Shown: positions 1-10,682, numbered from the stretch's first letter. The stretch: 64,000 bases of DNA from Megalonaias nervosa (GCA_016617855.1 JAECUM010006675.1:2501-66500), one strand, 5' to 3'. The notes: a model not told the origin generated them from the sequence alone. Made by a program: numbers and translations.

Positions 1-75
1 CATGGCTAAATGTGCATATTGAATTAGTGTTTTCACTTAAAGACTTCTGATAATGATGGCGTCTAGTTGACCGTA

Positions 76-115
76 AATAATGATAACAATAATAATAATA
101 ACAATAATAATAATG
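76..115. repeat. AAT/ATA microsatellite
   Basis: Run of ataat/aacaat units in AT-rich DNA. The rest of positions 1-290 shows no reading frame or known repeat that I can recognise. Confidence 0.85.
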
Positions 116-289
116 CGAACTTAGAACAGCGCCAAATCTTTAGAAGCTCTAAGGTCTTTACAATATTAGCGGTATTACCTAACGACAAGATTATAAAGCA
201 AACATGAAATTATAGAACAAATCACATGCTGACAATAATTAAGGAAGTAAACACCATTAAGTCTTTAAGACTCTTCTTGTATTCGAAAT

Positions 290-1216
290 AGGTGCATTTT
301 AAGAGAACTCTTGAATGTGATCACCGTGTCCTTGTGTCTATTATCTATGGGAAGTTTGTTCCATGCAGCTGGGCCCTGGTAGGGATAAAATGCTGTCCAT
401 ATGACTTCGTTTTAACAATGAGAATACGAATGTTGGGAGAGGACCATAAGTTTCTAGTTTGAGCATACATATGGGTGAGGTCAGATAGGTATATTGGACT
501 AGAACCAGTCAACATAATGTAGGTTAGTGAACAAAATTCGTCATTGCTTCTAGATCAAACTGATAGCCAGTGAAGGATTCACAACAGGGGCATGTGTGCT
601 TCCCAGCAGCCATGTTCATGTTTTGAACTTTTTATGTTTCTTTGTGGATACTGAGACGAAACACATGGGAGTGAATTATAATAATTCAGTCTTGTAAGTA
701 CTAACGAACACACAAGTGTTTTAGTGGCATCAACCGAAAGGAATTGCGAATGAAGCAAATGCATCTCAGATCCAGATATGCAACCTTGAATGTGTTCATT
801 ACATGTTGGTGTAATGTGAGTGTATTGTCAAGAGTGACATCTTGGTTTCATACTGGCTATGCAAATTTAATCTTGCCACTGCTGATAAGCATCATTTGAC
901 GTAAAGGATGTGAATGGAAACGTCTTTGCGTGGCGATCAAGATAGCATCAGTTTCATCATCATAGCAGCTTGTTACATGTCATCCATGATTTCACATCGG
1001 AAATGCACCTCTCTACGCTATTGACGGTATTCTTAACTTAAATTGGGCATAAATTGTATATGACAACTTAGAGTGGCTGAGTGTACAGAATGAAAAGAAC
1101 GGGGCTGGGCTGAAATATTTTACATTTACAGGCTCAAGAAGCAGTGATGTCGGAATTGGATCGAGTTTAAATGACTTTGGAGTGCGCCTCATTACTACAG
1201 TACAAACAATATCCAT
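290..1216 (-). pseudogene. Decayed non-LTR retrotransposon (LINE) reverse transcriptase
   Basis: On the minus strand, broken frames match the layout of CR1/L2-type LINE ORF2. Near 1160 the peptide SFKLDPIPTSLLLEP resembles the start of the RT domain. At 764-640 the peptide SVDATKTLVCSLVLTRLNYY resembles the RT thumb region. Around 530-345 a frame reads YLSDLTHMYAQTR, then KTKSYGQHF, then a variant of the usual C-terminal AVWN block. The pieces lie in the right order but share no frame, so this is an old, non-functional fragment. The clade is a guess from motif style. Confidence 0.65.
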
Positions 1217-2051
1217 AGAAACAGGTTCAACTGCGGTTAAAGGTTGGCGTGTATATCCTGTATCACAACTGTATGGTCATGATGAGTCAAATGAACTTGT
1301 GTTGTCAAGCTTGTCTCTAACGGGTCAAACTTTGCAAACAAATCCGGAACGTTGATCGGAGAGACGGTTGTTAGAAGTGGTGTACACTTATTCCTTGCAT
1401 TATCTTGTCAATGGTACTAATCCAATATGACCACCATGTTGGCCATCCTGAAAATCTTGTTATTTATCCAAAACGTCAAAGATTGTTTAAACACTTTGCA
1501 TTTCAAAAGAAAAAACCTTATCTTAAATTCCAGGAAATTATATTTGACCAACAGAGTGTTAGTTACTTCATGGGATTTTGTTAGTAATGAAGTTGCCATT
1601 TGTCTAACAGTATGGCTTGAGTTTTAACTGTCAATTGTAAAACATCAATAGGTTCGGTAATTACCTCTAGTGGACAGTTACATTAAACTATAGTGCATGT
1701 AAGACCTAGATCTAACTATTTGCATCACCTGGAATATCAATGAATCAATGTAATTGTTAGCTAGTTGTTTGTATATCCGCAACTAGCTAACTACCAGGAT
1801 CTTGTATGGTTACTGCATTCATTGAGGACAGGATTAGTGGTAACATCACTAAGAGTGCATTATTGTGTTGTTGGGTAGATTTTAGCATTTCTCAACAAAA
1901 TTATATAACTGTGTTGCTTATTAAACATAGGAAAATGAATAACTTGGAGTTATTTTAATTAATAAATTTCCAAATAATTTAATTTGCTCAGAATTAGTTA
2001 TACCCCGTGGATATCAACTATCATCATTCGATCCCAACTGGATTATGTTCG

Positions 2052-2086
<35 letters not shown>

Positions 2087-3356
2087 GGTTTCGTATTATA
2101 ACCTATGCATCAGAATTTCTAGGTCAGAAACAGGGTGTTGCATAATGATCAGGAATGATGAAATTAAGTATTGACAACAATGGTGACATGCACTCTCCAT
2201 GCACAAAGGCAAAGTAATTGACACTGATACAAGAGGTATAATACATCTTTAAAACATGATACACACTGTTGTTTCAACACTTTGTTGTTGTTGTAATATT
2301 TGCGATCAAGGAGCTATAAATTATCGCTTCAGAATGTTCAGACTACACTTAAACTGTTCACCATTATGTTGTGGTCATTTCATGTAACTTTTATGAGCTG
2401 GATCTTAAAGAATAATGCTTAGAATATTCTTTCATTTATTCCGCCACATTACACTTCATACATGTTTAAATATGTACTGTCTTTTGCATATACCTTCCTT
2501 GAAATACATTTAGCCATTTCGAGTCATTTAATATAGTGTGTCCCACGGAGCATGCAAAATTTAGGAATCAGCCTATTTAATTATACTTAAATCTGAATCT
2601 TGTTTAGTTTTGCTAACTGGCTCTAGTGTTTTCTATCTATTGTCAAACAGTAGTCAATACCTGGCTAAATGTAGGCTTTATAATAAATTGGTCCAGTTTC
2701 CTGAGGTATTTCTTATGTTTATATAGCAAACCTATATTATTTGTAAGATATTATTAAAGTAAACAACTTTATCCAATCTTAAATCACTTTCAACTATCAT
2801 TATTAAGAGCTTTGATTGGAAGCATTGTCCATCACTAATCATTTATTATCAACTTTAACAATATTTCATAGGCAAAATGCTTCTTAGACATCTCTATAAG
2901 GCCCAAAATTAGCAGTAGCTTTTAGCCTGTGGGTAGACGAATTTCTAGTCAGTTTTCATAATTTATAATGACTGATTTCTAGTAGCATTTCAGTTGTCAC
3001 CATTCAATATGTATGCATGTTGGCATAGTTAATTTTCGAAACTCTGAATGATTGAATGATGTCCAAGTTATCTTAAAGCCAATTGTGTAAATTACTCAAA
3101 CACAGATGATGTAGAAGTAGGCCAGAATAATTAGAATTTGAGTTACTGAATGTCAAAACGAAGACTTAAAAATTTCTAACATTATTGTTAAGAAAAGTTG
3201 TAAGTCAAAGATTAAACCAGGCATAATTATGCAAATGACAAACTTCCATTGCAGTGCCTTACTCGACAAAATGCATATTCTGATTAAGCATTTTGTCTTT
3301 AAAGAAATAATAATTAAGGAAACACATACTTCCCTTTGAATCTTCGTATTGGTTGT
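1217..3356. other. Intergenic, no gene recognised
   Basis: AT-rich DNA with no convincing exon. A TA dinucleotide run lies at about 2054-2083. The short open frames on both strands near 1420-1630 overlap each other and resemble no family. Right up to 3356 nothing belongs to the neighbouring virus-like element. Confidence 0.6.
2054..2083. repeat. TA microsatellite
   Basis: About 15 TA units in a row. Confidence 0.9.
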
Positions 3357-3599
3357 AGCAGCCAGCAGGGTGAACCCTACAAATTGGTTTCGAGCAAATT
3401 TCATAAAATAAAGGTTCCTACAGGGGCTGAAAAATAATGTCAATAACGCTAAACCGATTTCCTAACTTTTATTATTACCAAAACGGATAATGTTAGCTCG
3501 TTTTTGTTATTTTATTTTTGACTTTTTGTTTTTATGTCATAATGCTTTTAGTTTACTTACCGGGTCACTCAGTTTTTGTCGTTCACCCTGCCTGCTGCT
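3357..3599. repeat. Left terminal inverted repeat of the Polinton
   Basis: This 243-bp segment is the reverse complement of 18896-19140 with about ten differences. Its outer edge starts AGCAGCCAGCAGGGTGAAC and its inner edge is the reverse complement of AGCAGCAGGCAGGGTGAAC, so the repeat is itself bounded by a short inverted pair. The packaging ATPase stop codon lies 5 bp inside it. Confidence 0.95.
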
Positions 3600-3603
3600 A
3601 TAA

Positions 3604-4272
3604 TTAACCAAAGATTTTATCCAGACCTATACGATATCTGGATCTTGGATCATGTAAATTTATTGTAATAAATCCAAACGGAACAGCTTGTGCTTGAGCA
3701 AAAAAGTTTTTGAACTTCATCATATCCATATCCCCTGAACACCAAGTATAATAAATATTCTGTAAATTATAATTATCTACTCCATTAAACATTACTAAAA
3801 TATTGCAGTTATCTCTGATCACTTTTGGAATTTGTGCATAACGCTGAGTGACGTTTATAACATCTGTATTCTTGTGTCTACCTCGAGAAAATATTCTAGC
3901 TGGATTTGATTGTCTGTCCAGCATAACGCCATCGTACACCACTAAATTATCAATAAATCCATCTAGGTCATCTACAGATGGGGCCTCATCAATATCGGTA
4001 ATAAAGTCAACAACATCATTACCGTTTTCATTCAGCAATTTTGCATTTTCATTAAAATCTTTAAGTACTTCGTAACAGTGTTGATCATCTACAGATGGTG
4101 CTACTAAATACACTTTACTCCATTTTAACCATCGCATTATTAAATTTAATAATAGTTGTGTTTTACCTGATCCAGATGGACCTATTATAATCATCCTTAT
4201 CGAATTTGGTAATGCTGGATGATGTTTTACTGGTTCCTGTTTTCGTGTCGCCGAAAAGTCAATTATAGCCAT
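3604..4272 (-). CDS. A32-like genome-packaging ATPase
   Basis: An intact 222-aa frame. The Walker A motif GPSGSGKT is at residues 31-38, the Walker B segment NLVVYDG has its aspartate at about 114, and the following GRHKNTDVINVTQRYAQIP block with a later asparagine (IRDNCN) fits the sensor region of FtsK/HerA-type viral packaging ATPases (poxvirus A32 group). In Polintons and related viruses this protein pumps the genome into the preformed capsid. It is the outermost gene on the left, its stop lies next to the inverted repeat, and its start is preceded by an A/T-rich TTTACTAT. The length is normal for the family and no damage is seen. The alternative, a host P-loop protein, is unlikely given the neighbours. 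Confidence 0.92.
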   Translation of the reverse strand: MAIIDFSATRKQEPVKHHPALPNSIRMIIIGPSGSGKTQLLLNLIMRWLKWSKVYLVAPSVDDQHCYEVLKDFNENAKLLNENGNDVVDFITDIDEAPSVDDLDGFIDNLVVYDGVMLDRQSNPARIFSRGRHKNTDVINVTQRYAQIPKVIRDNCNILVMFNGVDNYNLQNIYYTWCSGDMDMMKFKNFFAQAQAVPFGFITINLHDPRSRYRIGLDKIFG

Positions 4273-4359
4273 ATAGTAAATAATATTAGTCTATATTGTG
4301 TTCGGTGTAGAGCGTCTACACCCACTGCTGAACTAACGACAATTACAACGAAAAATTAA

Positions 4360-4807
4360 CGACGTGCTCTCACAGGCAAATGCGTTAAATGTGGCACGAA
4401 GAAATACAAATTTGTCAAAACAAAGACAGGTGGAGATATTGCCGCTTTATTAGGAAAATTACCAGGAACTCCATGGGCTAAATACCCCGGTGAGAAACAT
4501 CTTCCTGGATATAATTATTGCGGTCCCGGAACTCGACTTGATATCCGACTTGATAATCAAGATCAACCAAGATCAGGAGAGTATCCAATAAATAAGAGGA
4601 GAGTATCCAATAAACAAGATTGATCAAGCGTGTCATGTTCATGACGTTGCGTATAAAAGTAAAGATTTACAACAACGGCATCTCGCAGATGTAAAATTGA
4701 TTCATGCATTAAATTCTATACCTAATAAATCTGTCAGAGAAAAACTAGCTAGTTTTCTAGTAAAATCTGCCATGAAAGGTAAAAAAATGTTAGGGGCTGG
4801 TAATTAA
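4360..4807 (+). pseudogene. Phospholipase A2-domain gene (parvovirus VP1-like), broken
   Basis: The plus strand encodes a Cys-rich start (KCVKCGTKKYKF), then a calcium-loop type motif LPGYNYCGPGT, then after a frame change the catalytic His-Asp segment ACHVHDVAY and a basic tail ending in a Lys-rich stretch. This order is that of the secreted-type PLA2 domain that parvoviruses and some adintoviruses use to breach the endosomal membrane. The frame is broken by an exact tandem duplication of 22 bp (see 4576-4619) lying between the calcium loop and the catalytic site. No ATG opens the first block; the frame starts after a TAA at 4357, so the true start is lost or lies in another frame. It sits divergent from the ATPase and just upstream of the integrase. 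The function is inferred from motifs only. Confidence 0.8.
4576..4619 (+). repeat. 22-bp tandem duplication disrupting the PLA2 gene
   Basis: Two units, 4576-4597 and 4598-4619, differ at a single base (AATAAATAAGA versus AATAAACAAGA). Since 22 is not a multiple of three, the second unit shifts the frame. Confidence 0.95.
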
Positions 4808-4823
4808 TTATATAACTATTATA

Positions 4824-5803
4824 ATGGAATCCATTTATTATAGCCCAAGAGGATATTGGAGAGGCAGATCAGCTATTAGTAAACTTGCTGAAGCAGCAAA
4901 CGTTTCACGTTCTGTTGCTGCAGCGTGGTTAGCACGACAGGCAATATGGCAAATTTACCTACCACCACCTAAAAAAATTCAGTATACACATTTTGATGTC
5001 AGCGTCCCTAATGAGGTTCATCAAGCAGATATTTTATTTTTACCACATGACACCATTAAAATTGGTAGACGTCAATCACGCACATACAAATACGCATTAA
5101 CTGTCGTTGACGTTGCAAGTAGAAATAAAGAAGCGGAACCGTTATCAACAAAGTCAGCATCTGAAGTTGCATCTGCGTTTGAACGAATTTATCAGCGAGG
5201 ACCTTTGCGATGGCCACAGTTATTACAAGTTGATCCTGGCAAAGAATTTCTTGGTGCAGAATTATCGTTGATGAAGAACCATAACGTTAAAATCAGACGA
5301 GGACATACTGAAATTCATCGTGATCAGGCAATTGTTGAACGATTTAATCGAACACTTGCTGAGCGGTTATTTGGATACCAATACGCAAAGGAAATATCCA
5401 CTGACTTTAAGTCCGGTGAGATATCTCGTGAATGGGTTACAAGGTTACCAAGTGTGATAGCTGCGTTAAATAATGAAATTACTCGTTCAACTTCCATGAA
5501 ACCTTCTAATGCGATTACAAAAAAATATATACACCGTAGCGATGACAGACAACAACCTCAACCAGTATCAGGTAATGTAACTGTAAGATATTTATATGAA
5601 CCTGGTGAACTTGAAGGTGGTAAAAAAGAGCAACTGATCCTATCTGGAGCGTGACTACACATACAATTTCTAGCGTGGTAAGATCCACTGGTAGACCTCC
5701 AATCTACAGATTAGATTCGACAGCCCCTCAACGTGGATTTGTACGTGGACAATTACAAGTGATTCCTAAAGACACACAATTACCACCACATACAATAACA
5801 TAA
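4824..5803 (+). pseudogene. Polinton DDE integrase, frameshifted near the C-terminus
   Basis: The main frame (4824-5654, 276 aa) starts with a helix-turn-helix-like segment, followed by the RVE fold with likely catalytic residues D69 (HQAD), D137 (QVDPGKEF) and E172 (AIVERFNRT). The D-E spacing of 34 residues is close to the classical 35. Around 5640 the frame shifts, and the next frame continues to a stop at 5801-5803 with the Arg-rich segment VVRSTGRPPIYRL and RGFVRGQLQVI, the small C-terminal beta domain of Polinton integrases. The integrase joins the linear genome ends to host DNA. The start ATG is preceded by TATTATA. The 3' end overlaps the oppositely oriented HNH frame. A single-base loss in the AAAAAA run near 5620 is a plausible cause of the break. 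Confidence 0.9.
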
Positions 5804-5988
5804 CCAGAACCTCTACGTCGATTGCATTCAAGACAGGTCAGCATCACATTATCACGTATATGACCAAGATCACTATTAATTCTGTCTACGGTAAATTGCC
5901 TTGGATTATTATTCGAATATTGCCATAACATATTACAGTTACAGCTTGCACAATGATTATTTTGTCGTTGTTTTAGTGTTATAATAAA
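5728..5988 (-). pseudogene. HNH (endonuclease VII-like) module after the polymerase-helicase
   Basis: The frame opens after a TGA near 5989 and reads two Cys pairs: CASC near its start, and CLEC within LTCLECNRRRG. Between them lies the FTVDRINSDLGHIRDN block. This is the treble-clef HNH pattern of recombination endonuclease VII and related nucleases. It follows the helicase frame directly in a different phase and has no ATG before the first Cys pair, so it is probably the C-terminal domain of the same protein split by a frameshift. A separate small gene starting at the ATG at 5931 would lack the first Cys pair. Such a nuclease could resolve branched DNA during replication; this is inference. 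Confidence 0.7.
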
Positions 5989-7415
5989 TCAGTATCAATA
6001 TCAAAGTCACGATTATTTTTTTTTTTTGTCACATTGCTTATAACCAGATAGTTTTTTCTTATTACGTCATTATTAACAGTCTGATTTTTATTTTCTGTAA
6101 AATTCATAATAACCCTATGTAGTTGAGATATTCGTCTGACTCTAGAAACTGCGAGATAGACTAAATTTGACCATTCGATCCGATCATCTATAATCCAGAT
6201 ATTTGTATCAGAAATAGTTAACCCCTGTGATGAGTGAATAGTTATAGCATATCCTAACGTCCACGGTGATTTATTCATACTCAGTGCATTCTCAACATTA
6301 TTAAAATCGACTAAAATAATATCGTTCAAGACAAGATTCTGTATTCCACCACCAGGAATTTCAACATCAATATTCTGTCGTCCAGTATCTGCTGGGCGAT
6401 AACACAAAGGTACAGGTAGATCTGAAAACTTTTCTTTATGTAACAAAAATAATATATCCTGTAGTTCATCACGAACTATCTTTCTACTTGCAACTATTAA
6501 ATCAGCGGGATTCCATAAATTTAGAAAATCATTCATAGAAGTCTCTGGAATTACTCCTCGCATTATTTCACATTGTACTCTGTCTGGTTGTAGTCTGATT
6601 AACCTTTTAAATTCCTTCAGCGGTTCATCAATAGCTCTATGGTCATCATTTATTTCCTCGTAATAATCTACGTTATTCTTCAGCCATTCATGTGGAGACT
6701 GACCAATAAAAGGTGGTGGTTGACCATGATCACCACACATTATTACAGCAGTATTCTTTGTTAATAACCAATCAAGAAATGTTTTTAATATTTCTAAAGA
6801 CACCGTGCATATCTCGTCCCATATAGTATATGTAGGTATATATTTCTCACCCATTCGTTCAGGAGTCCATGTGTCTCCACACCATCTAAAGAAACTATGA
6901 TATGTACATGATTTTACTCCTCGCTCTTTTATTTCTCTGGCGAGTTTATGTGTCGGTGTCAAAACAATTATATCTGAATTATTATTCATGAATAATTTAA
7001 TCACACGCGTTGTTTTACCTGAACCACCGCATCCGTTAAGATAAACAGCTTTACGTCTAGCCACAGGATCATATGCAGATGGTGCTGATGACTTTGATAC
7101 TTGATTATTATTTTTGTAATATATTTCCTTAATTTCAACGTCGGCGGATTCAGAATAACTAAGTATATTTTCTTGTTTTATTCTCCATGATCCCCATTCA
7201 CCATTACCAAGTAGCGGTTTTAACAAATCTGTATATTTTTTATTTATATAAAACGAATCCGTGGCGACTCTGACAGCATCACGAGGAAATCTATTTATCA
7301 TAGACAGTAGATTTATAGAAACATATGCCAACATAGATGATCTTAAATGAGTAAATTGCGGTGAGCCACCATCAAGATAACTCACAATTGTACCTAGTTT
7401 GGTTCCGTCTGACAA
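5979..7415 (-). other. Uninterrupted block holding PolB motif C and SF1 helicase
   Basis: A 478-codon stretch without a stop. Residues about 20-60 carry the end of the PolB palm (TDS at 52-54). About 70 residues later comes Walker A, GCGGSGKT, at 128-135; then a Walker B IWDEICTV, motif III MCGDHGQPPPFIG, motif V GYAITIHSSQGLT and motif VI LAVSRVRR. This set is typical of Pif1/RecD-type SF1B helicases. The two domains share one reading frame, so the fusion is seen directly and does not depend on joining broken frames. The frame also runs open upstream of the TTG at 7415, up to about 7445. Confidence 0.9.
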
Positions 7416-9227
7416 ATAAGCATTACTCCGATTTATAAATGTGTTTTTTCCGTTGTATCAGCATTATAAAATCGAGTTCAGCATCGTCCATAATCAATCT
7501 TGTACAGTGTCTTTTATGATCATATGCTCCTCCTTGAGTAAATTTACCAATTATCTTTCTACCAAGATCTTTTGCAAGTTTTTCATCATGCTCGTCCCTG
7601 CATTTACGTATATTATTAGTAATTTTAATAATGTCATCTTCATTAAGATTAGGAAATTTTTTCCTGGCATCATCAATATTAAATCTATTTGGTTCTGGTA
7701 ACCAAACTTGCTTTTGTAACCGATACGATATAATTGCCTCACTCACCTTCAATAATGTTAAAATTCCAACATCAAGCATATATCGCAATAATACTATTGG
7801 AACCCAACATTTTTCTGAAAAATGTCTTCCAAACCAAGCATAAGTATTCGGATGGAGATTTTCTGCAAACTCAAATGATTCTACATGAGCAAATCCGGTT
7901 AAGTCAAAATCTGGTAAATGTCCGTTTATCGCAACCCTGGTCATCTCGTGTGATGGATGTCCGAATCTTTAAAGTATTCAGAACATTCTCCGTATCCAAG
8001 AAAACTTCCAGGATAACATGCTACCATATCAACAGATATAACGTCATTATACTTATATTTAGTATTCCACAATCCTCCGTGTCCATATTCTACGCAGCTT
8101 TTCTGGATATCTTCAAGAAATTCCGATCGTGTTGGTTTCCATAAATTTTTCTCCTGAGCGAAATGAGCCGCTACAGATGGAACAGTAAAACAATTATTTA
8201 ATAATTGTCTAACTTTGACATCGTCTGAAGTATATTTCAGCGCAAGATGTTCCATTTCTACATTAAGATATTCTGTACGGTAAATATCACCATTAGGCCG
8301 TACAAACTGATCGTAATAATCATATTCTGAACTTTGAAATAACCAAACGGATACAGGGTCACTTTTACTGATATTTTTGATAAAATCAAATATATGACCA
8401 TCATAAAATTTAACCGTTCTATCTCGTGGAAATATTGTTACTGCTGAGGTCCATGCATGCGAATTATGATCAATAATATCTATAGGAGCTCCATTTTTTA
8501 TGTATTTTGGTTTATATAAAATCTCTCCTGTCAGCGTCTTCAGTTATTGGAAATCTTAATTTCTTTTCTAGATCAGCAACATCTCTGATAGATGCTCCAG
8601 TATCTTTAACTGATTCTGCCCACGTATTTATTTTTTTACGCCTTAAATCTGTTAAACCATTACCACGTATCGCATTTATGAAATGTTCTGTAACTCGTTC
8701 AGCGACACAGTTTATTCTTGACCTGACAGTTTCATCGGCTTAAGATCCCGGACGTCAGGTTTATTATTCAGCGGATATATTGCATATACAACTGCAGTCA
8801 CAGGGTACCCCCGTTCATAATACGGTTTATCAATGCCAGTCAGTATTCCGCGTTTAGATTTATTATTCAAGAGAACAATATTATTTCCTGACTGTATGCG
8901 TACTGGATCGCGCTTGTCACGAATAATCCAAGTATCTTCTTCTGTATTTACAATAAATTTTATTAAAATAAAATATTTTTGATCATCAAGGTGATTAATA
9001 ATTACTTTTCCTCGTTTGTCATTCATCATATTGACAACATTTCCAACTCTGAATGTTGACCATGTATGAGCCGCACCATCGTCACGAAATTCCTTTTTGG
9101 CTTTACGGATACGTATATCCTCATTTGTTAAAGCTAGATCTTGCATCAAAGTACTAAATTTATATTCTGATAGTCTGTCAAGATCAAATCTAGCTCTTTT
9201 AGGTTCAATTGCCGATAATTTGTTCAT
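5979..9227 (-). pseudogene. Family-B DNA polymerase fused to SF1 helicase, several frameshifts
   Basis: One long minus-strand gene in at least four frame blocks. Block 1 (9227-8712) is an N-terminal domain with no clear match. Block 2 (about 8735-8520) and block 3 (about 8520-7941) lead to palm motif A, VISVDMVACYPGSFLG. Block 4 (about 7960-7423) has motif B (GRKIIGKFTQGG). Block 5 (about 7445-5979) has motif C as VATDSFYI, then continues without a stop into a superfamily-1 helicase. Breaks lie near 8730, 8530, 7955 and 7445, the last in a run of six T. The gene would replicate the linear genome, probably by protein priming as in other Polintons. The start ATG at 9227 follows TTAATTAT. The gene is divergent from the zinc-ribbon gene at 9270. 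Confidence 0.9.
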
Positions 9228-9254
9228 ATAATTAAGACAAATATTTAAATTAAA

Positions 9255-9269
9255 ATTTTAGTATATATA
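9255..9269 (+). promoter_or_regulatory. TATA-like motif abutting the start codon (representative)
   Basis: TTTTAGTATATA directly precedes the ATG at 9270. Similar TATA-, TATAA- or TATAAA-ATG junctions stand before many genes of the element, such as those at 4824, 9599, 10620, 13914, 15002 and 15893. This may be a shared late-promoter motif, as in other viruses of this lineage; it has not been tested. Confidence 0.4.
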
Positions 9270-9584
9270 ATGCTTGAAACAAAAAACAAATGTGCTTGGC
9301 TCAAAATTGGACATACTTCTCCTTGTAATAAATCGTGTGTGAATGAATACTGTGGAAATCATGCGCAAAGTATCAAAAATGGAAGTACAGGACCAATACC
9401 ATGTGTGCAATGTGGTGTTGGAGTCAGAGGAAAAACTCAATTGTGTTTAAAATGTGGCGGAAAAAAATACAGGGAATTAAAACGATATTATGACAAAAAA
9501 AATAATACATTGTCAGGTAAATCTCCTATACAAACCGTAGAAGATTATCTGACCAGATTTCAAAACAATGATTTAGACAAATAA
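9270..9584 (+). CDS. Small zinc-ribbon protein
   Basis: An intact 104-aa frame with at least nine Cys/His positions arranged as C..., C-x3-C, YC-x2-H, then C-x2-C and C-x2-C. The last pairs (CVQCG and CLKCGGKK) look like a zinc ribbon or knuckle; a basic segment and a short acidic tail follow. No family is recognised. Small Cys-rich proteins next to the polymerase are common in large DNA viruses and their relatives and often bind nucleic acid; a role in transcription or replication is inference. The start is chosen because a TATATA box abuts it and because upstream sequence is the divergent polymerase start. It is 15 bp upstream of the HNH gene on the same strand. Confidence 0.6.
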   Translation: MLETKNKCAWLKIGHTSPCNKSCVNEYCGNHAQSIKNGSTGPIPCVQCGVGVRGKTQLCLKCGGKKYRELKRYYDKKNNTLSGKSPIQTVEDYLTRFQNNDLDK

Positions 9585-9598
9585 TATTATTATATAAA

Positions 9599-10170
9599 AT
9601 GAATCAGACAAATCAGACTTATGATGATATCGACAAAAACTTTATAAGAGAATTAAGAAAAGAAGCATTTCGTAATAAACACGAATTTGTGGCGCATCCC
9701 ATAATAAAAATTATGAAGCATCCCGAGATGGTGTAATCAGACACTGTAAATCAAAAAACCCAGTCGGTAGTCTTAATAATAAAGGTTATTTTAGATTTAC
9801 TGCTGGGGGAAAACATTATTACTCACATAAATTCATATTCGAATGTTTTCGTGGAGTAGTTGAAAATGGACTTGTAGTTGATCATATTGATGGAGATACC
9901 AAAAATAATAATCTATGTAACCTGCAAACTATTACACAAAGTCAGAATTCTGCACGTGGAAATACTGGAAAATGTAAAAAGTTTGCAAGAAGATATATTA
10001 AATCCATAAATACAGAAACAGACCAAGAAATGACTTTTCCATCAATATATGCGGCTGCAAAACATTTTAGCATACATCCACAATCAGTACAATTTGTCGC
10101 AAATAAAGTATACAAATCTTCATATTCAATAAAATACGATCAGCCGATTATATTTGAATATGTTATCTAA
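9599..10170 (+). pseudogene. HNH homing-type endonuclease, one frameshift
   Basis: Frame 1 runs from the ATG at 9599 to a TAA at 9734. Frame 2 is open from about 9705 to the TAA at 10168-10170. The crossover is near the AATAAAAATTA run at 9702-9711. Frame 2 carries the NYEASRDGVIRH start typical of phage and algal-virus HNH enzymes, a SHKFIFECFRG segment, then VVDHIDGDTKNNNLCNLQ, the DHIDG/N/N core of the HNH active site. A C-terminal segment (FPSIYAAAKHFSIHPQSV) looks like a NUMOD-type DNA-binding helix-turn-helix. It is co-directional with the zinc-ribbon gene, with TATATAAA before its ATG. It may be a selfish gene resident in the element or a replication-linked nuclease. Confidence 0.8.
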
Positions 10171-10209
10171 CTCTGTCTTCCTAATAAATAAATTGTATAT
10201 AGTTCGACT

Positions 10210-10620
10210 CTATATTTTGCTATGGGTACCTTCACCGTCGCTCTCTGTGTCACTTTCACTTTTGACAGAATCAAATAACATAATTTTTCTTAATTGCATT
10301 ACACGATTGTCCAGAATCTTCTTTTTCTCGTATTCACGAGATAGTTCGGATCTAACATTTTCGATCGAACGTGCAAGAGGCGCAAATAGCTTTACCTGTT
10401 TTTCATTTACCATTGCCAAGGATTCTAACATAGACTGATAAATTGATTTTACGAATTTATAATTGGATGGTAATGTGTATTTATTGTCGATTTTTCGTTG
10501 TTTTAATATTTCATAATCACATAATGTTTTCTCAGGATCAAGATTATCGGAGAGATTTATTCCGTTATGTTTTAATTTTTTAATAGCAGAAATAATATCA
10601 TTAATGTTTTCTTGGTTCAT
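10210..10620 (-). CDS. Hypothetical coiled-coil protein
   Basis: The frame is open from about 10824, but I choose the ATG at 10620 because it follows a TATATATATATA run, matching other starts in the element, and because the upstream part reads through the repeat array. The 136-aa product is rich in Lys, Glu and Leu, with a heptad-like stretch LARSIENVRSELSREYEKK near the C-terminal third, and it ends in an acidic Ser/Asp tail. No family is recognised. It is convergent with the HNH gene, and the two stops are 40 bp apart. Confidence 0.5.
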   Translation of the reverse strand: MNQENINDIISAIKKLKHNGINLSDNLDPEKTLCDYEILKQRKIDNKYTLPSNYKFVKSIYQSMLESLAMVNEKQVKLFAPLARSIENVRSELSREYEKKKILDNRVMQLRKIMLFDSVKSESDTESDGEGTHSKI

Positions 10621-10682
10621 TATATATATATATATATTTCTTCTAAATAAAAAATATTTACAAAACATATAATCACAACACA

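Noticed and set aside
1417..1627. Overlapping 60-66 codon frames on both strands
   Set aside because: Mutual shadows without motifs, splice sites or composition of a gene.
3153..3443. 96-codon minus-strand frame crossing the left end of the Polinton
   Set aside because: It runs from flank into the inverted repeat and resembles no family; a chance frame.
4576..4619. Possible CRISPR-like or iteron repeat
   Set aside because: Only two adjacent units with no spacer; a tandem duplication inside a coding region.
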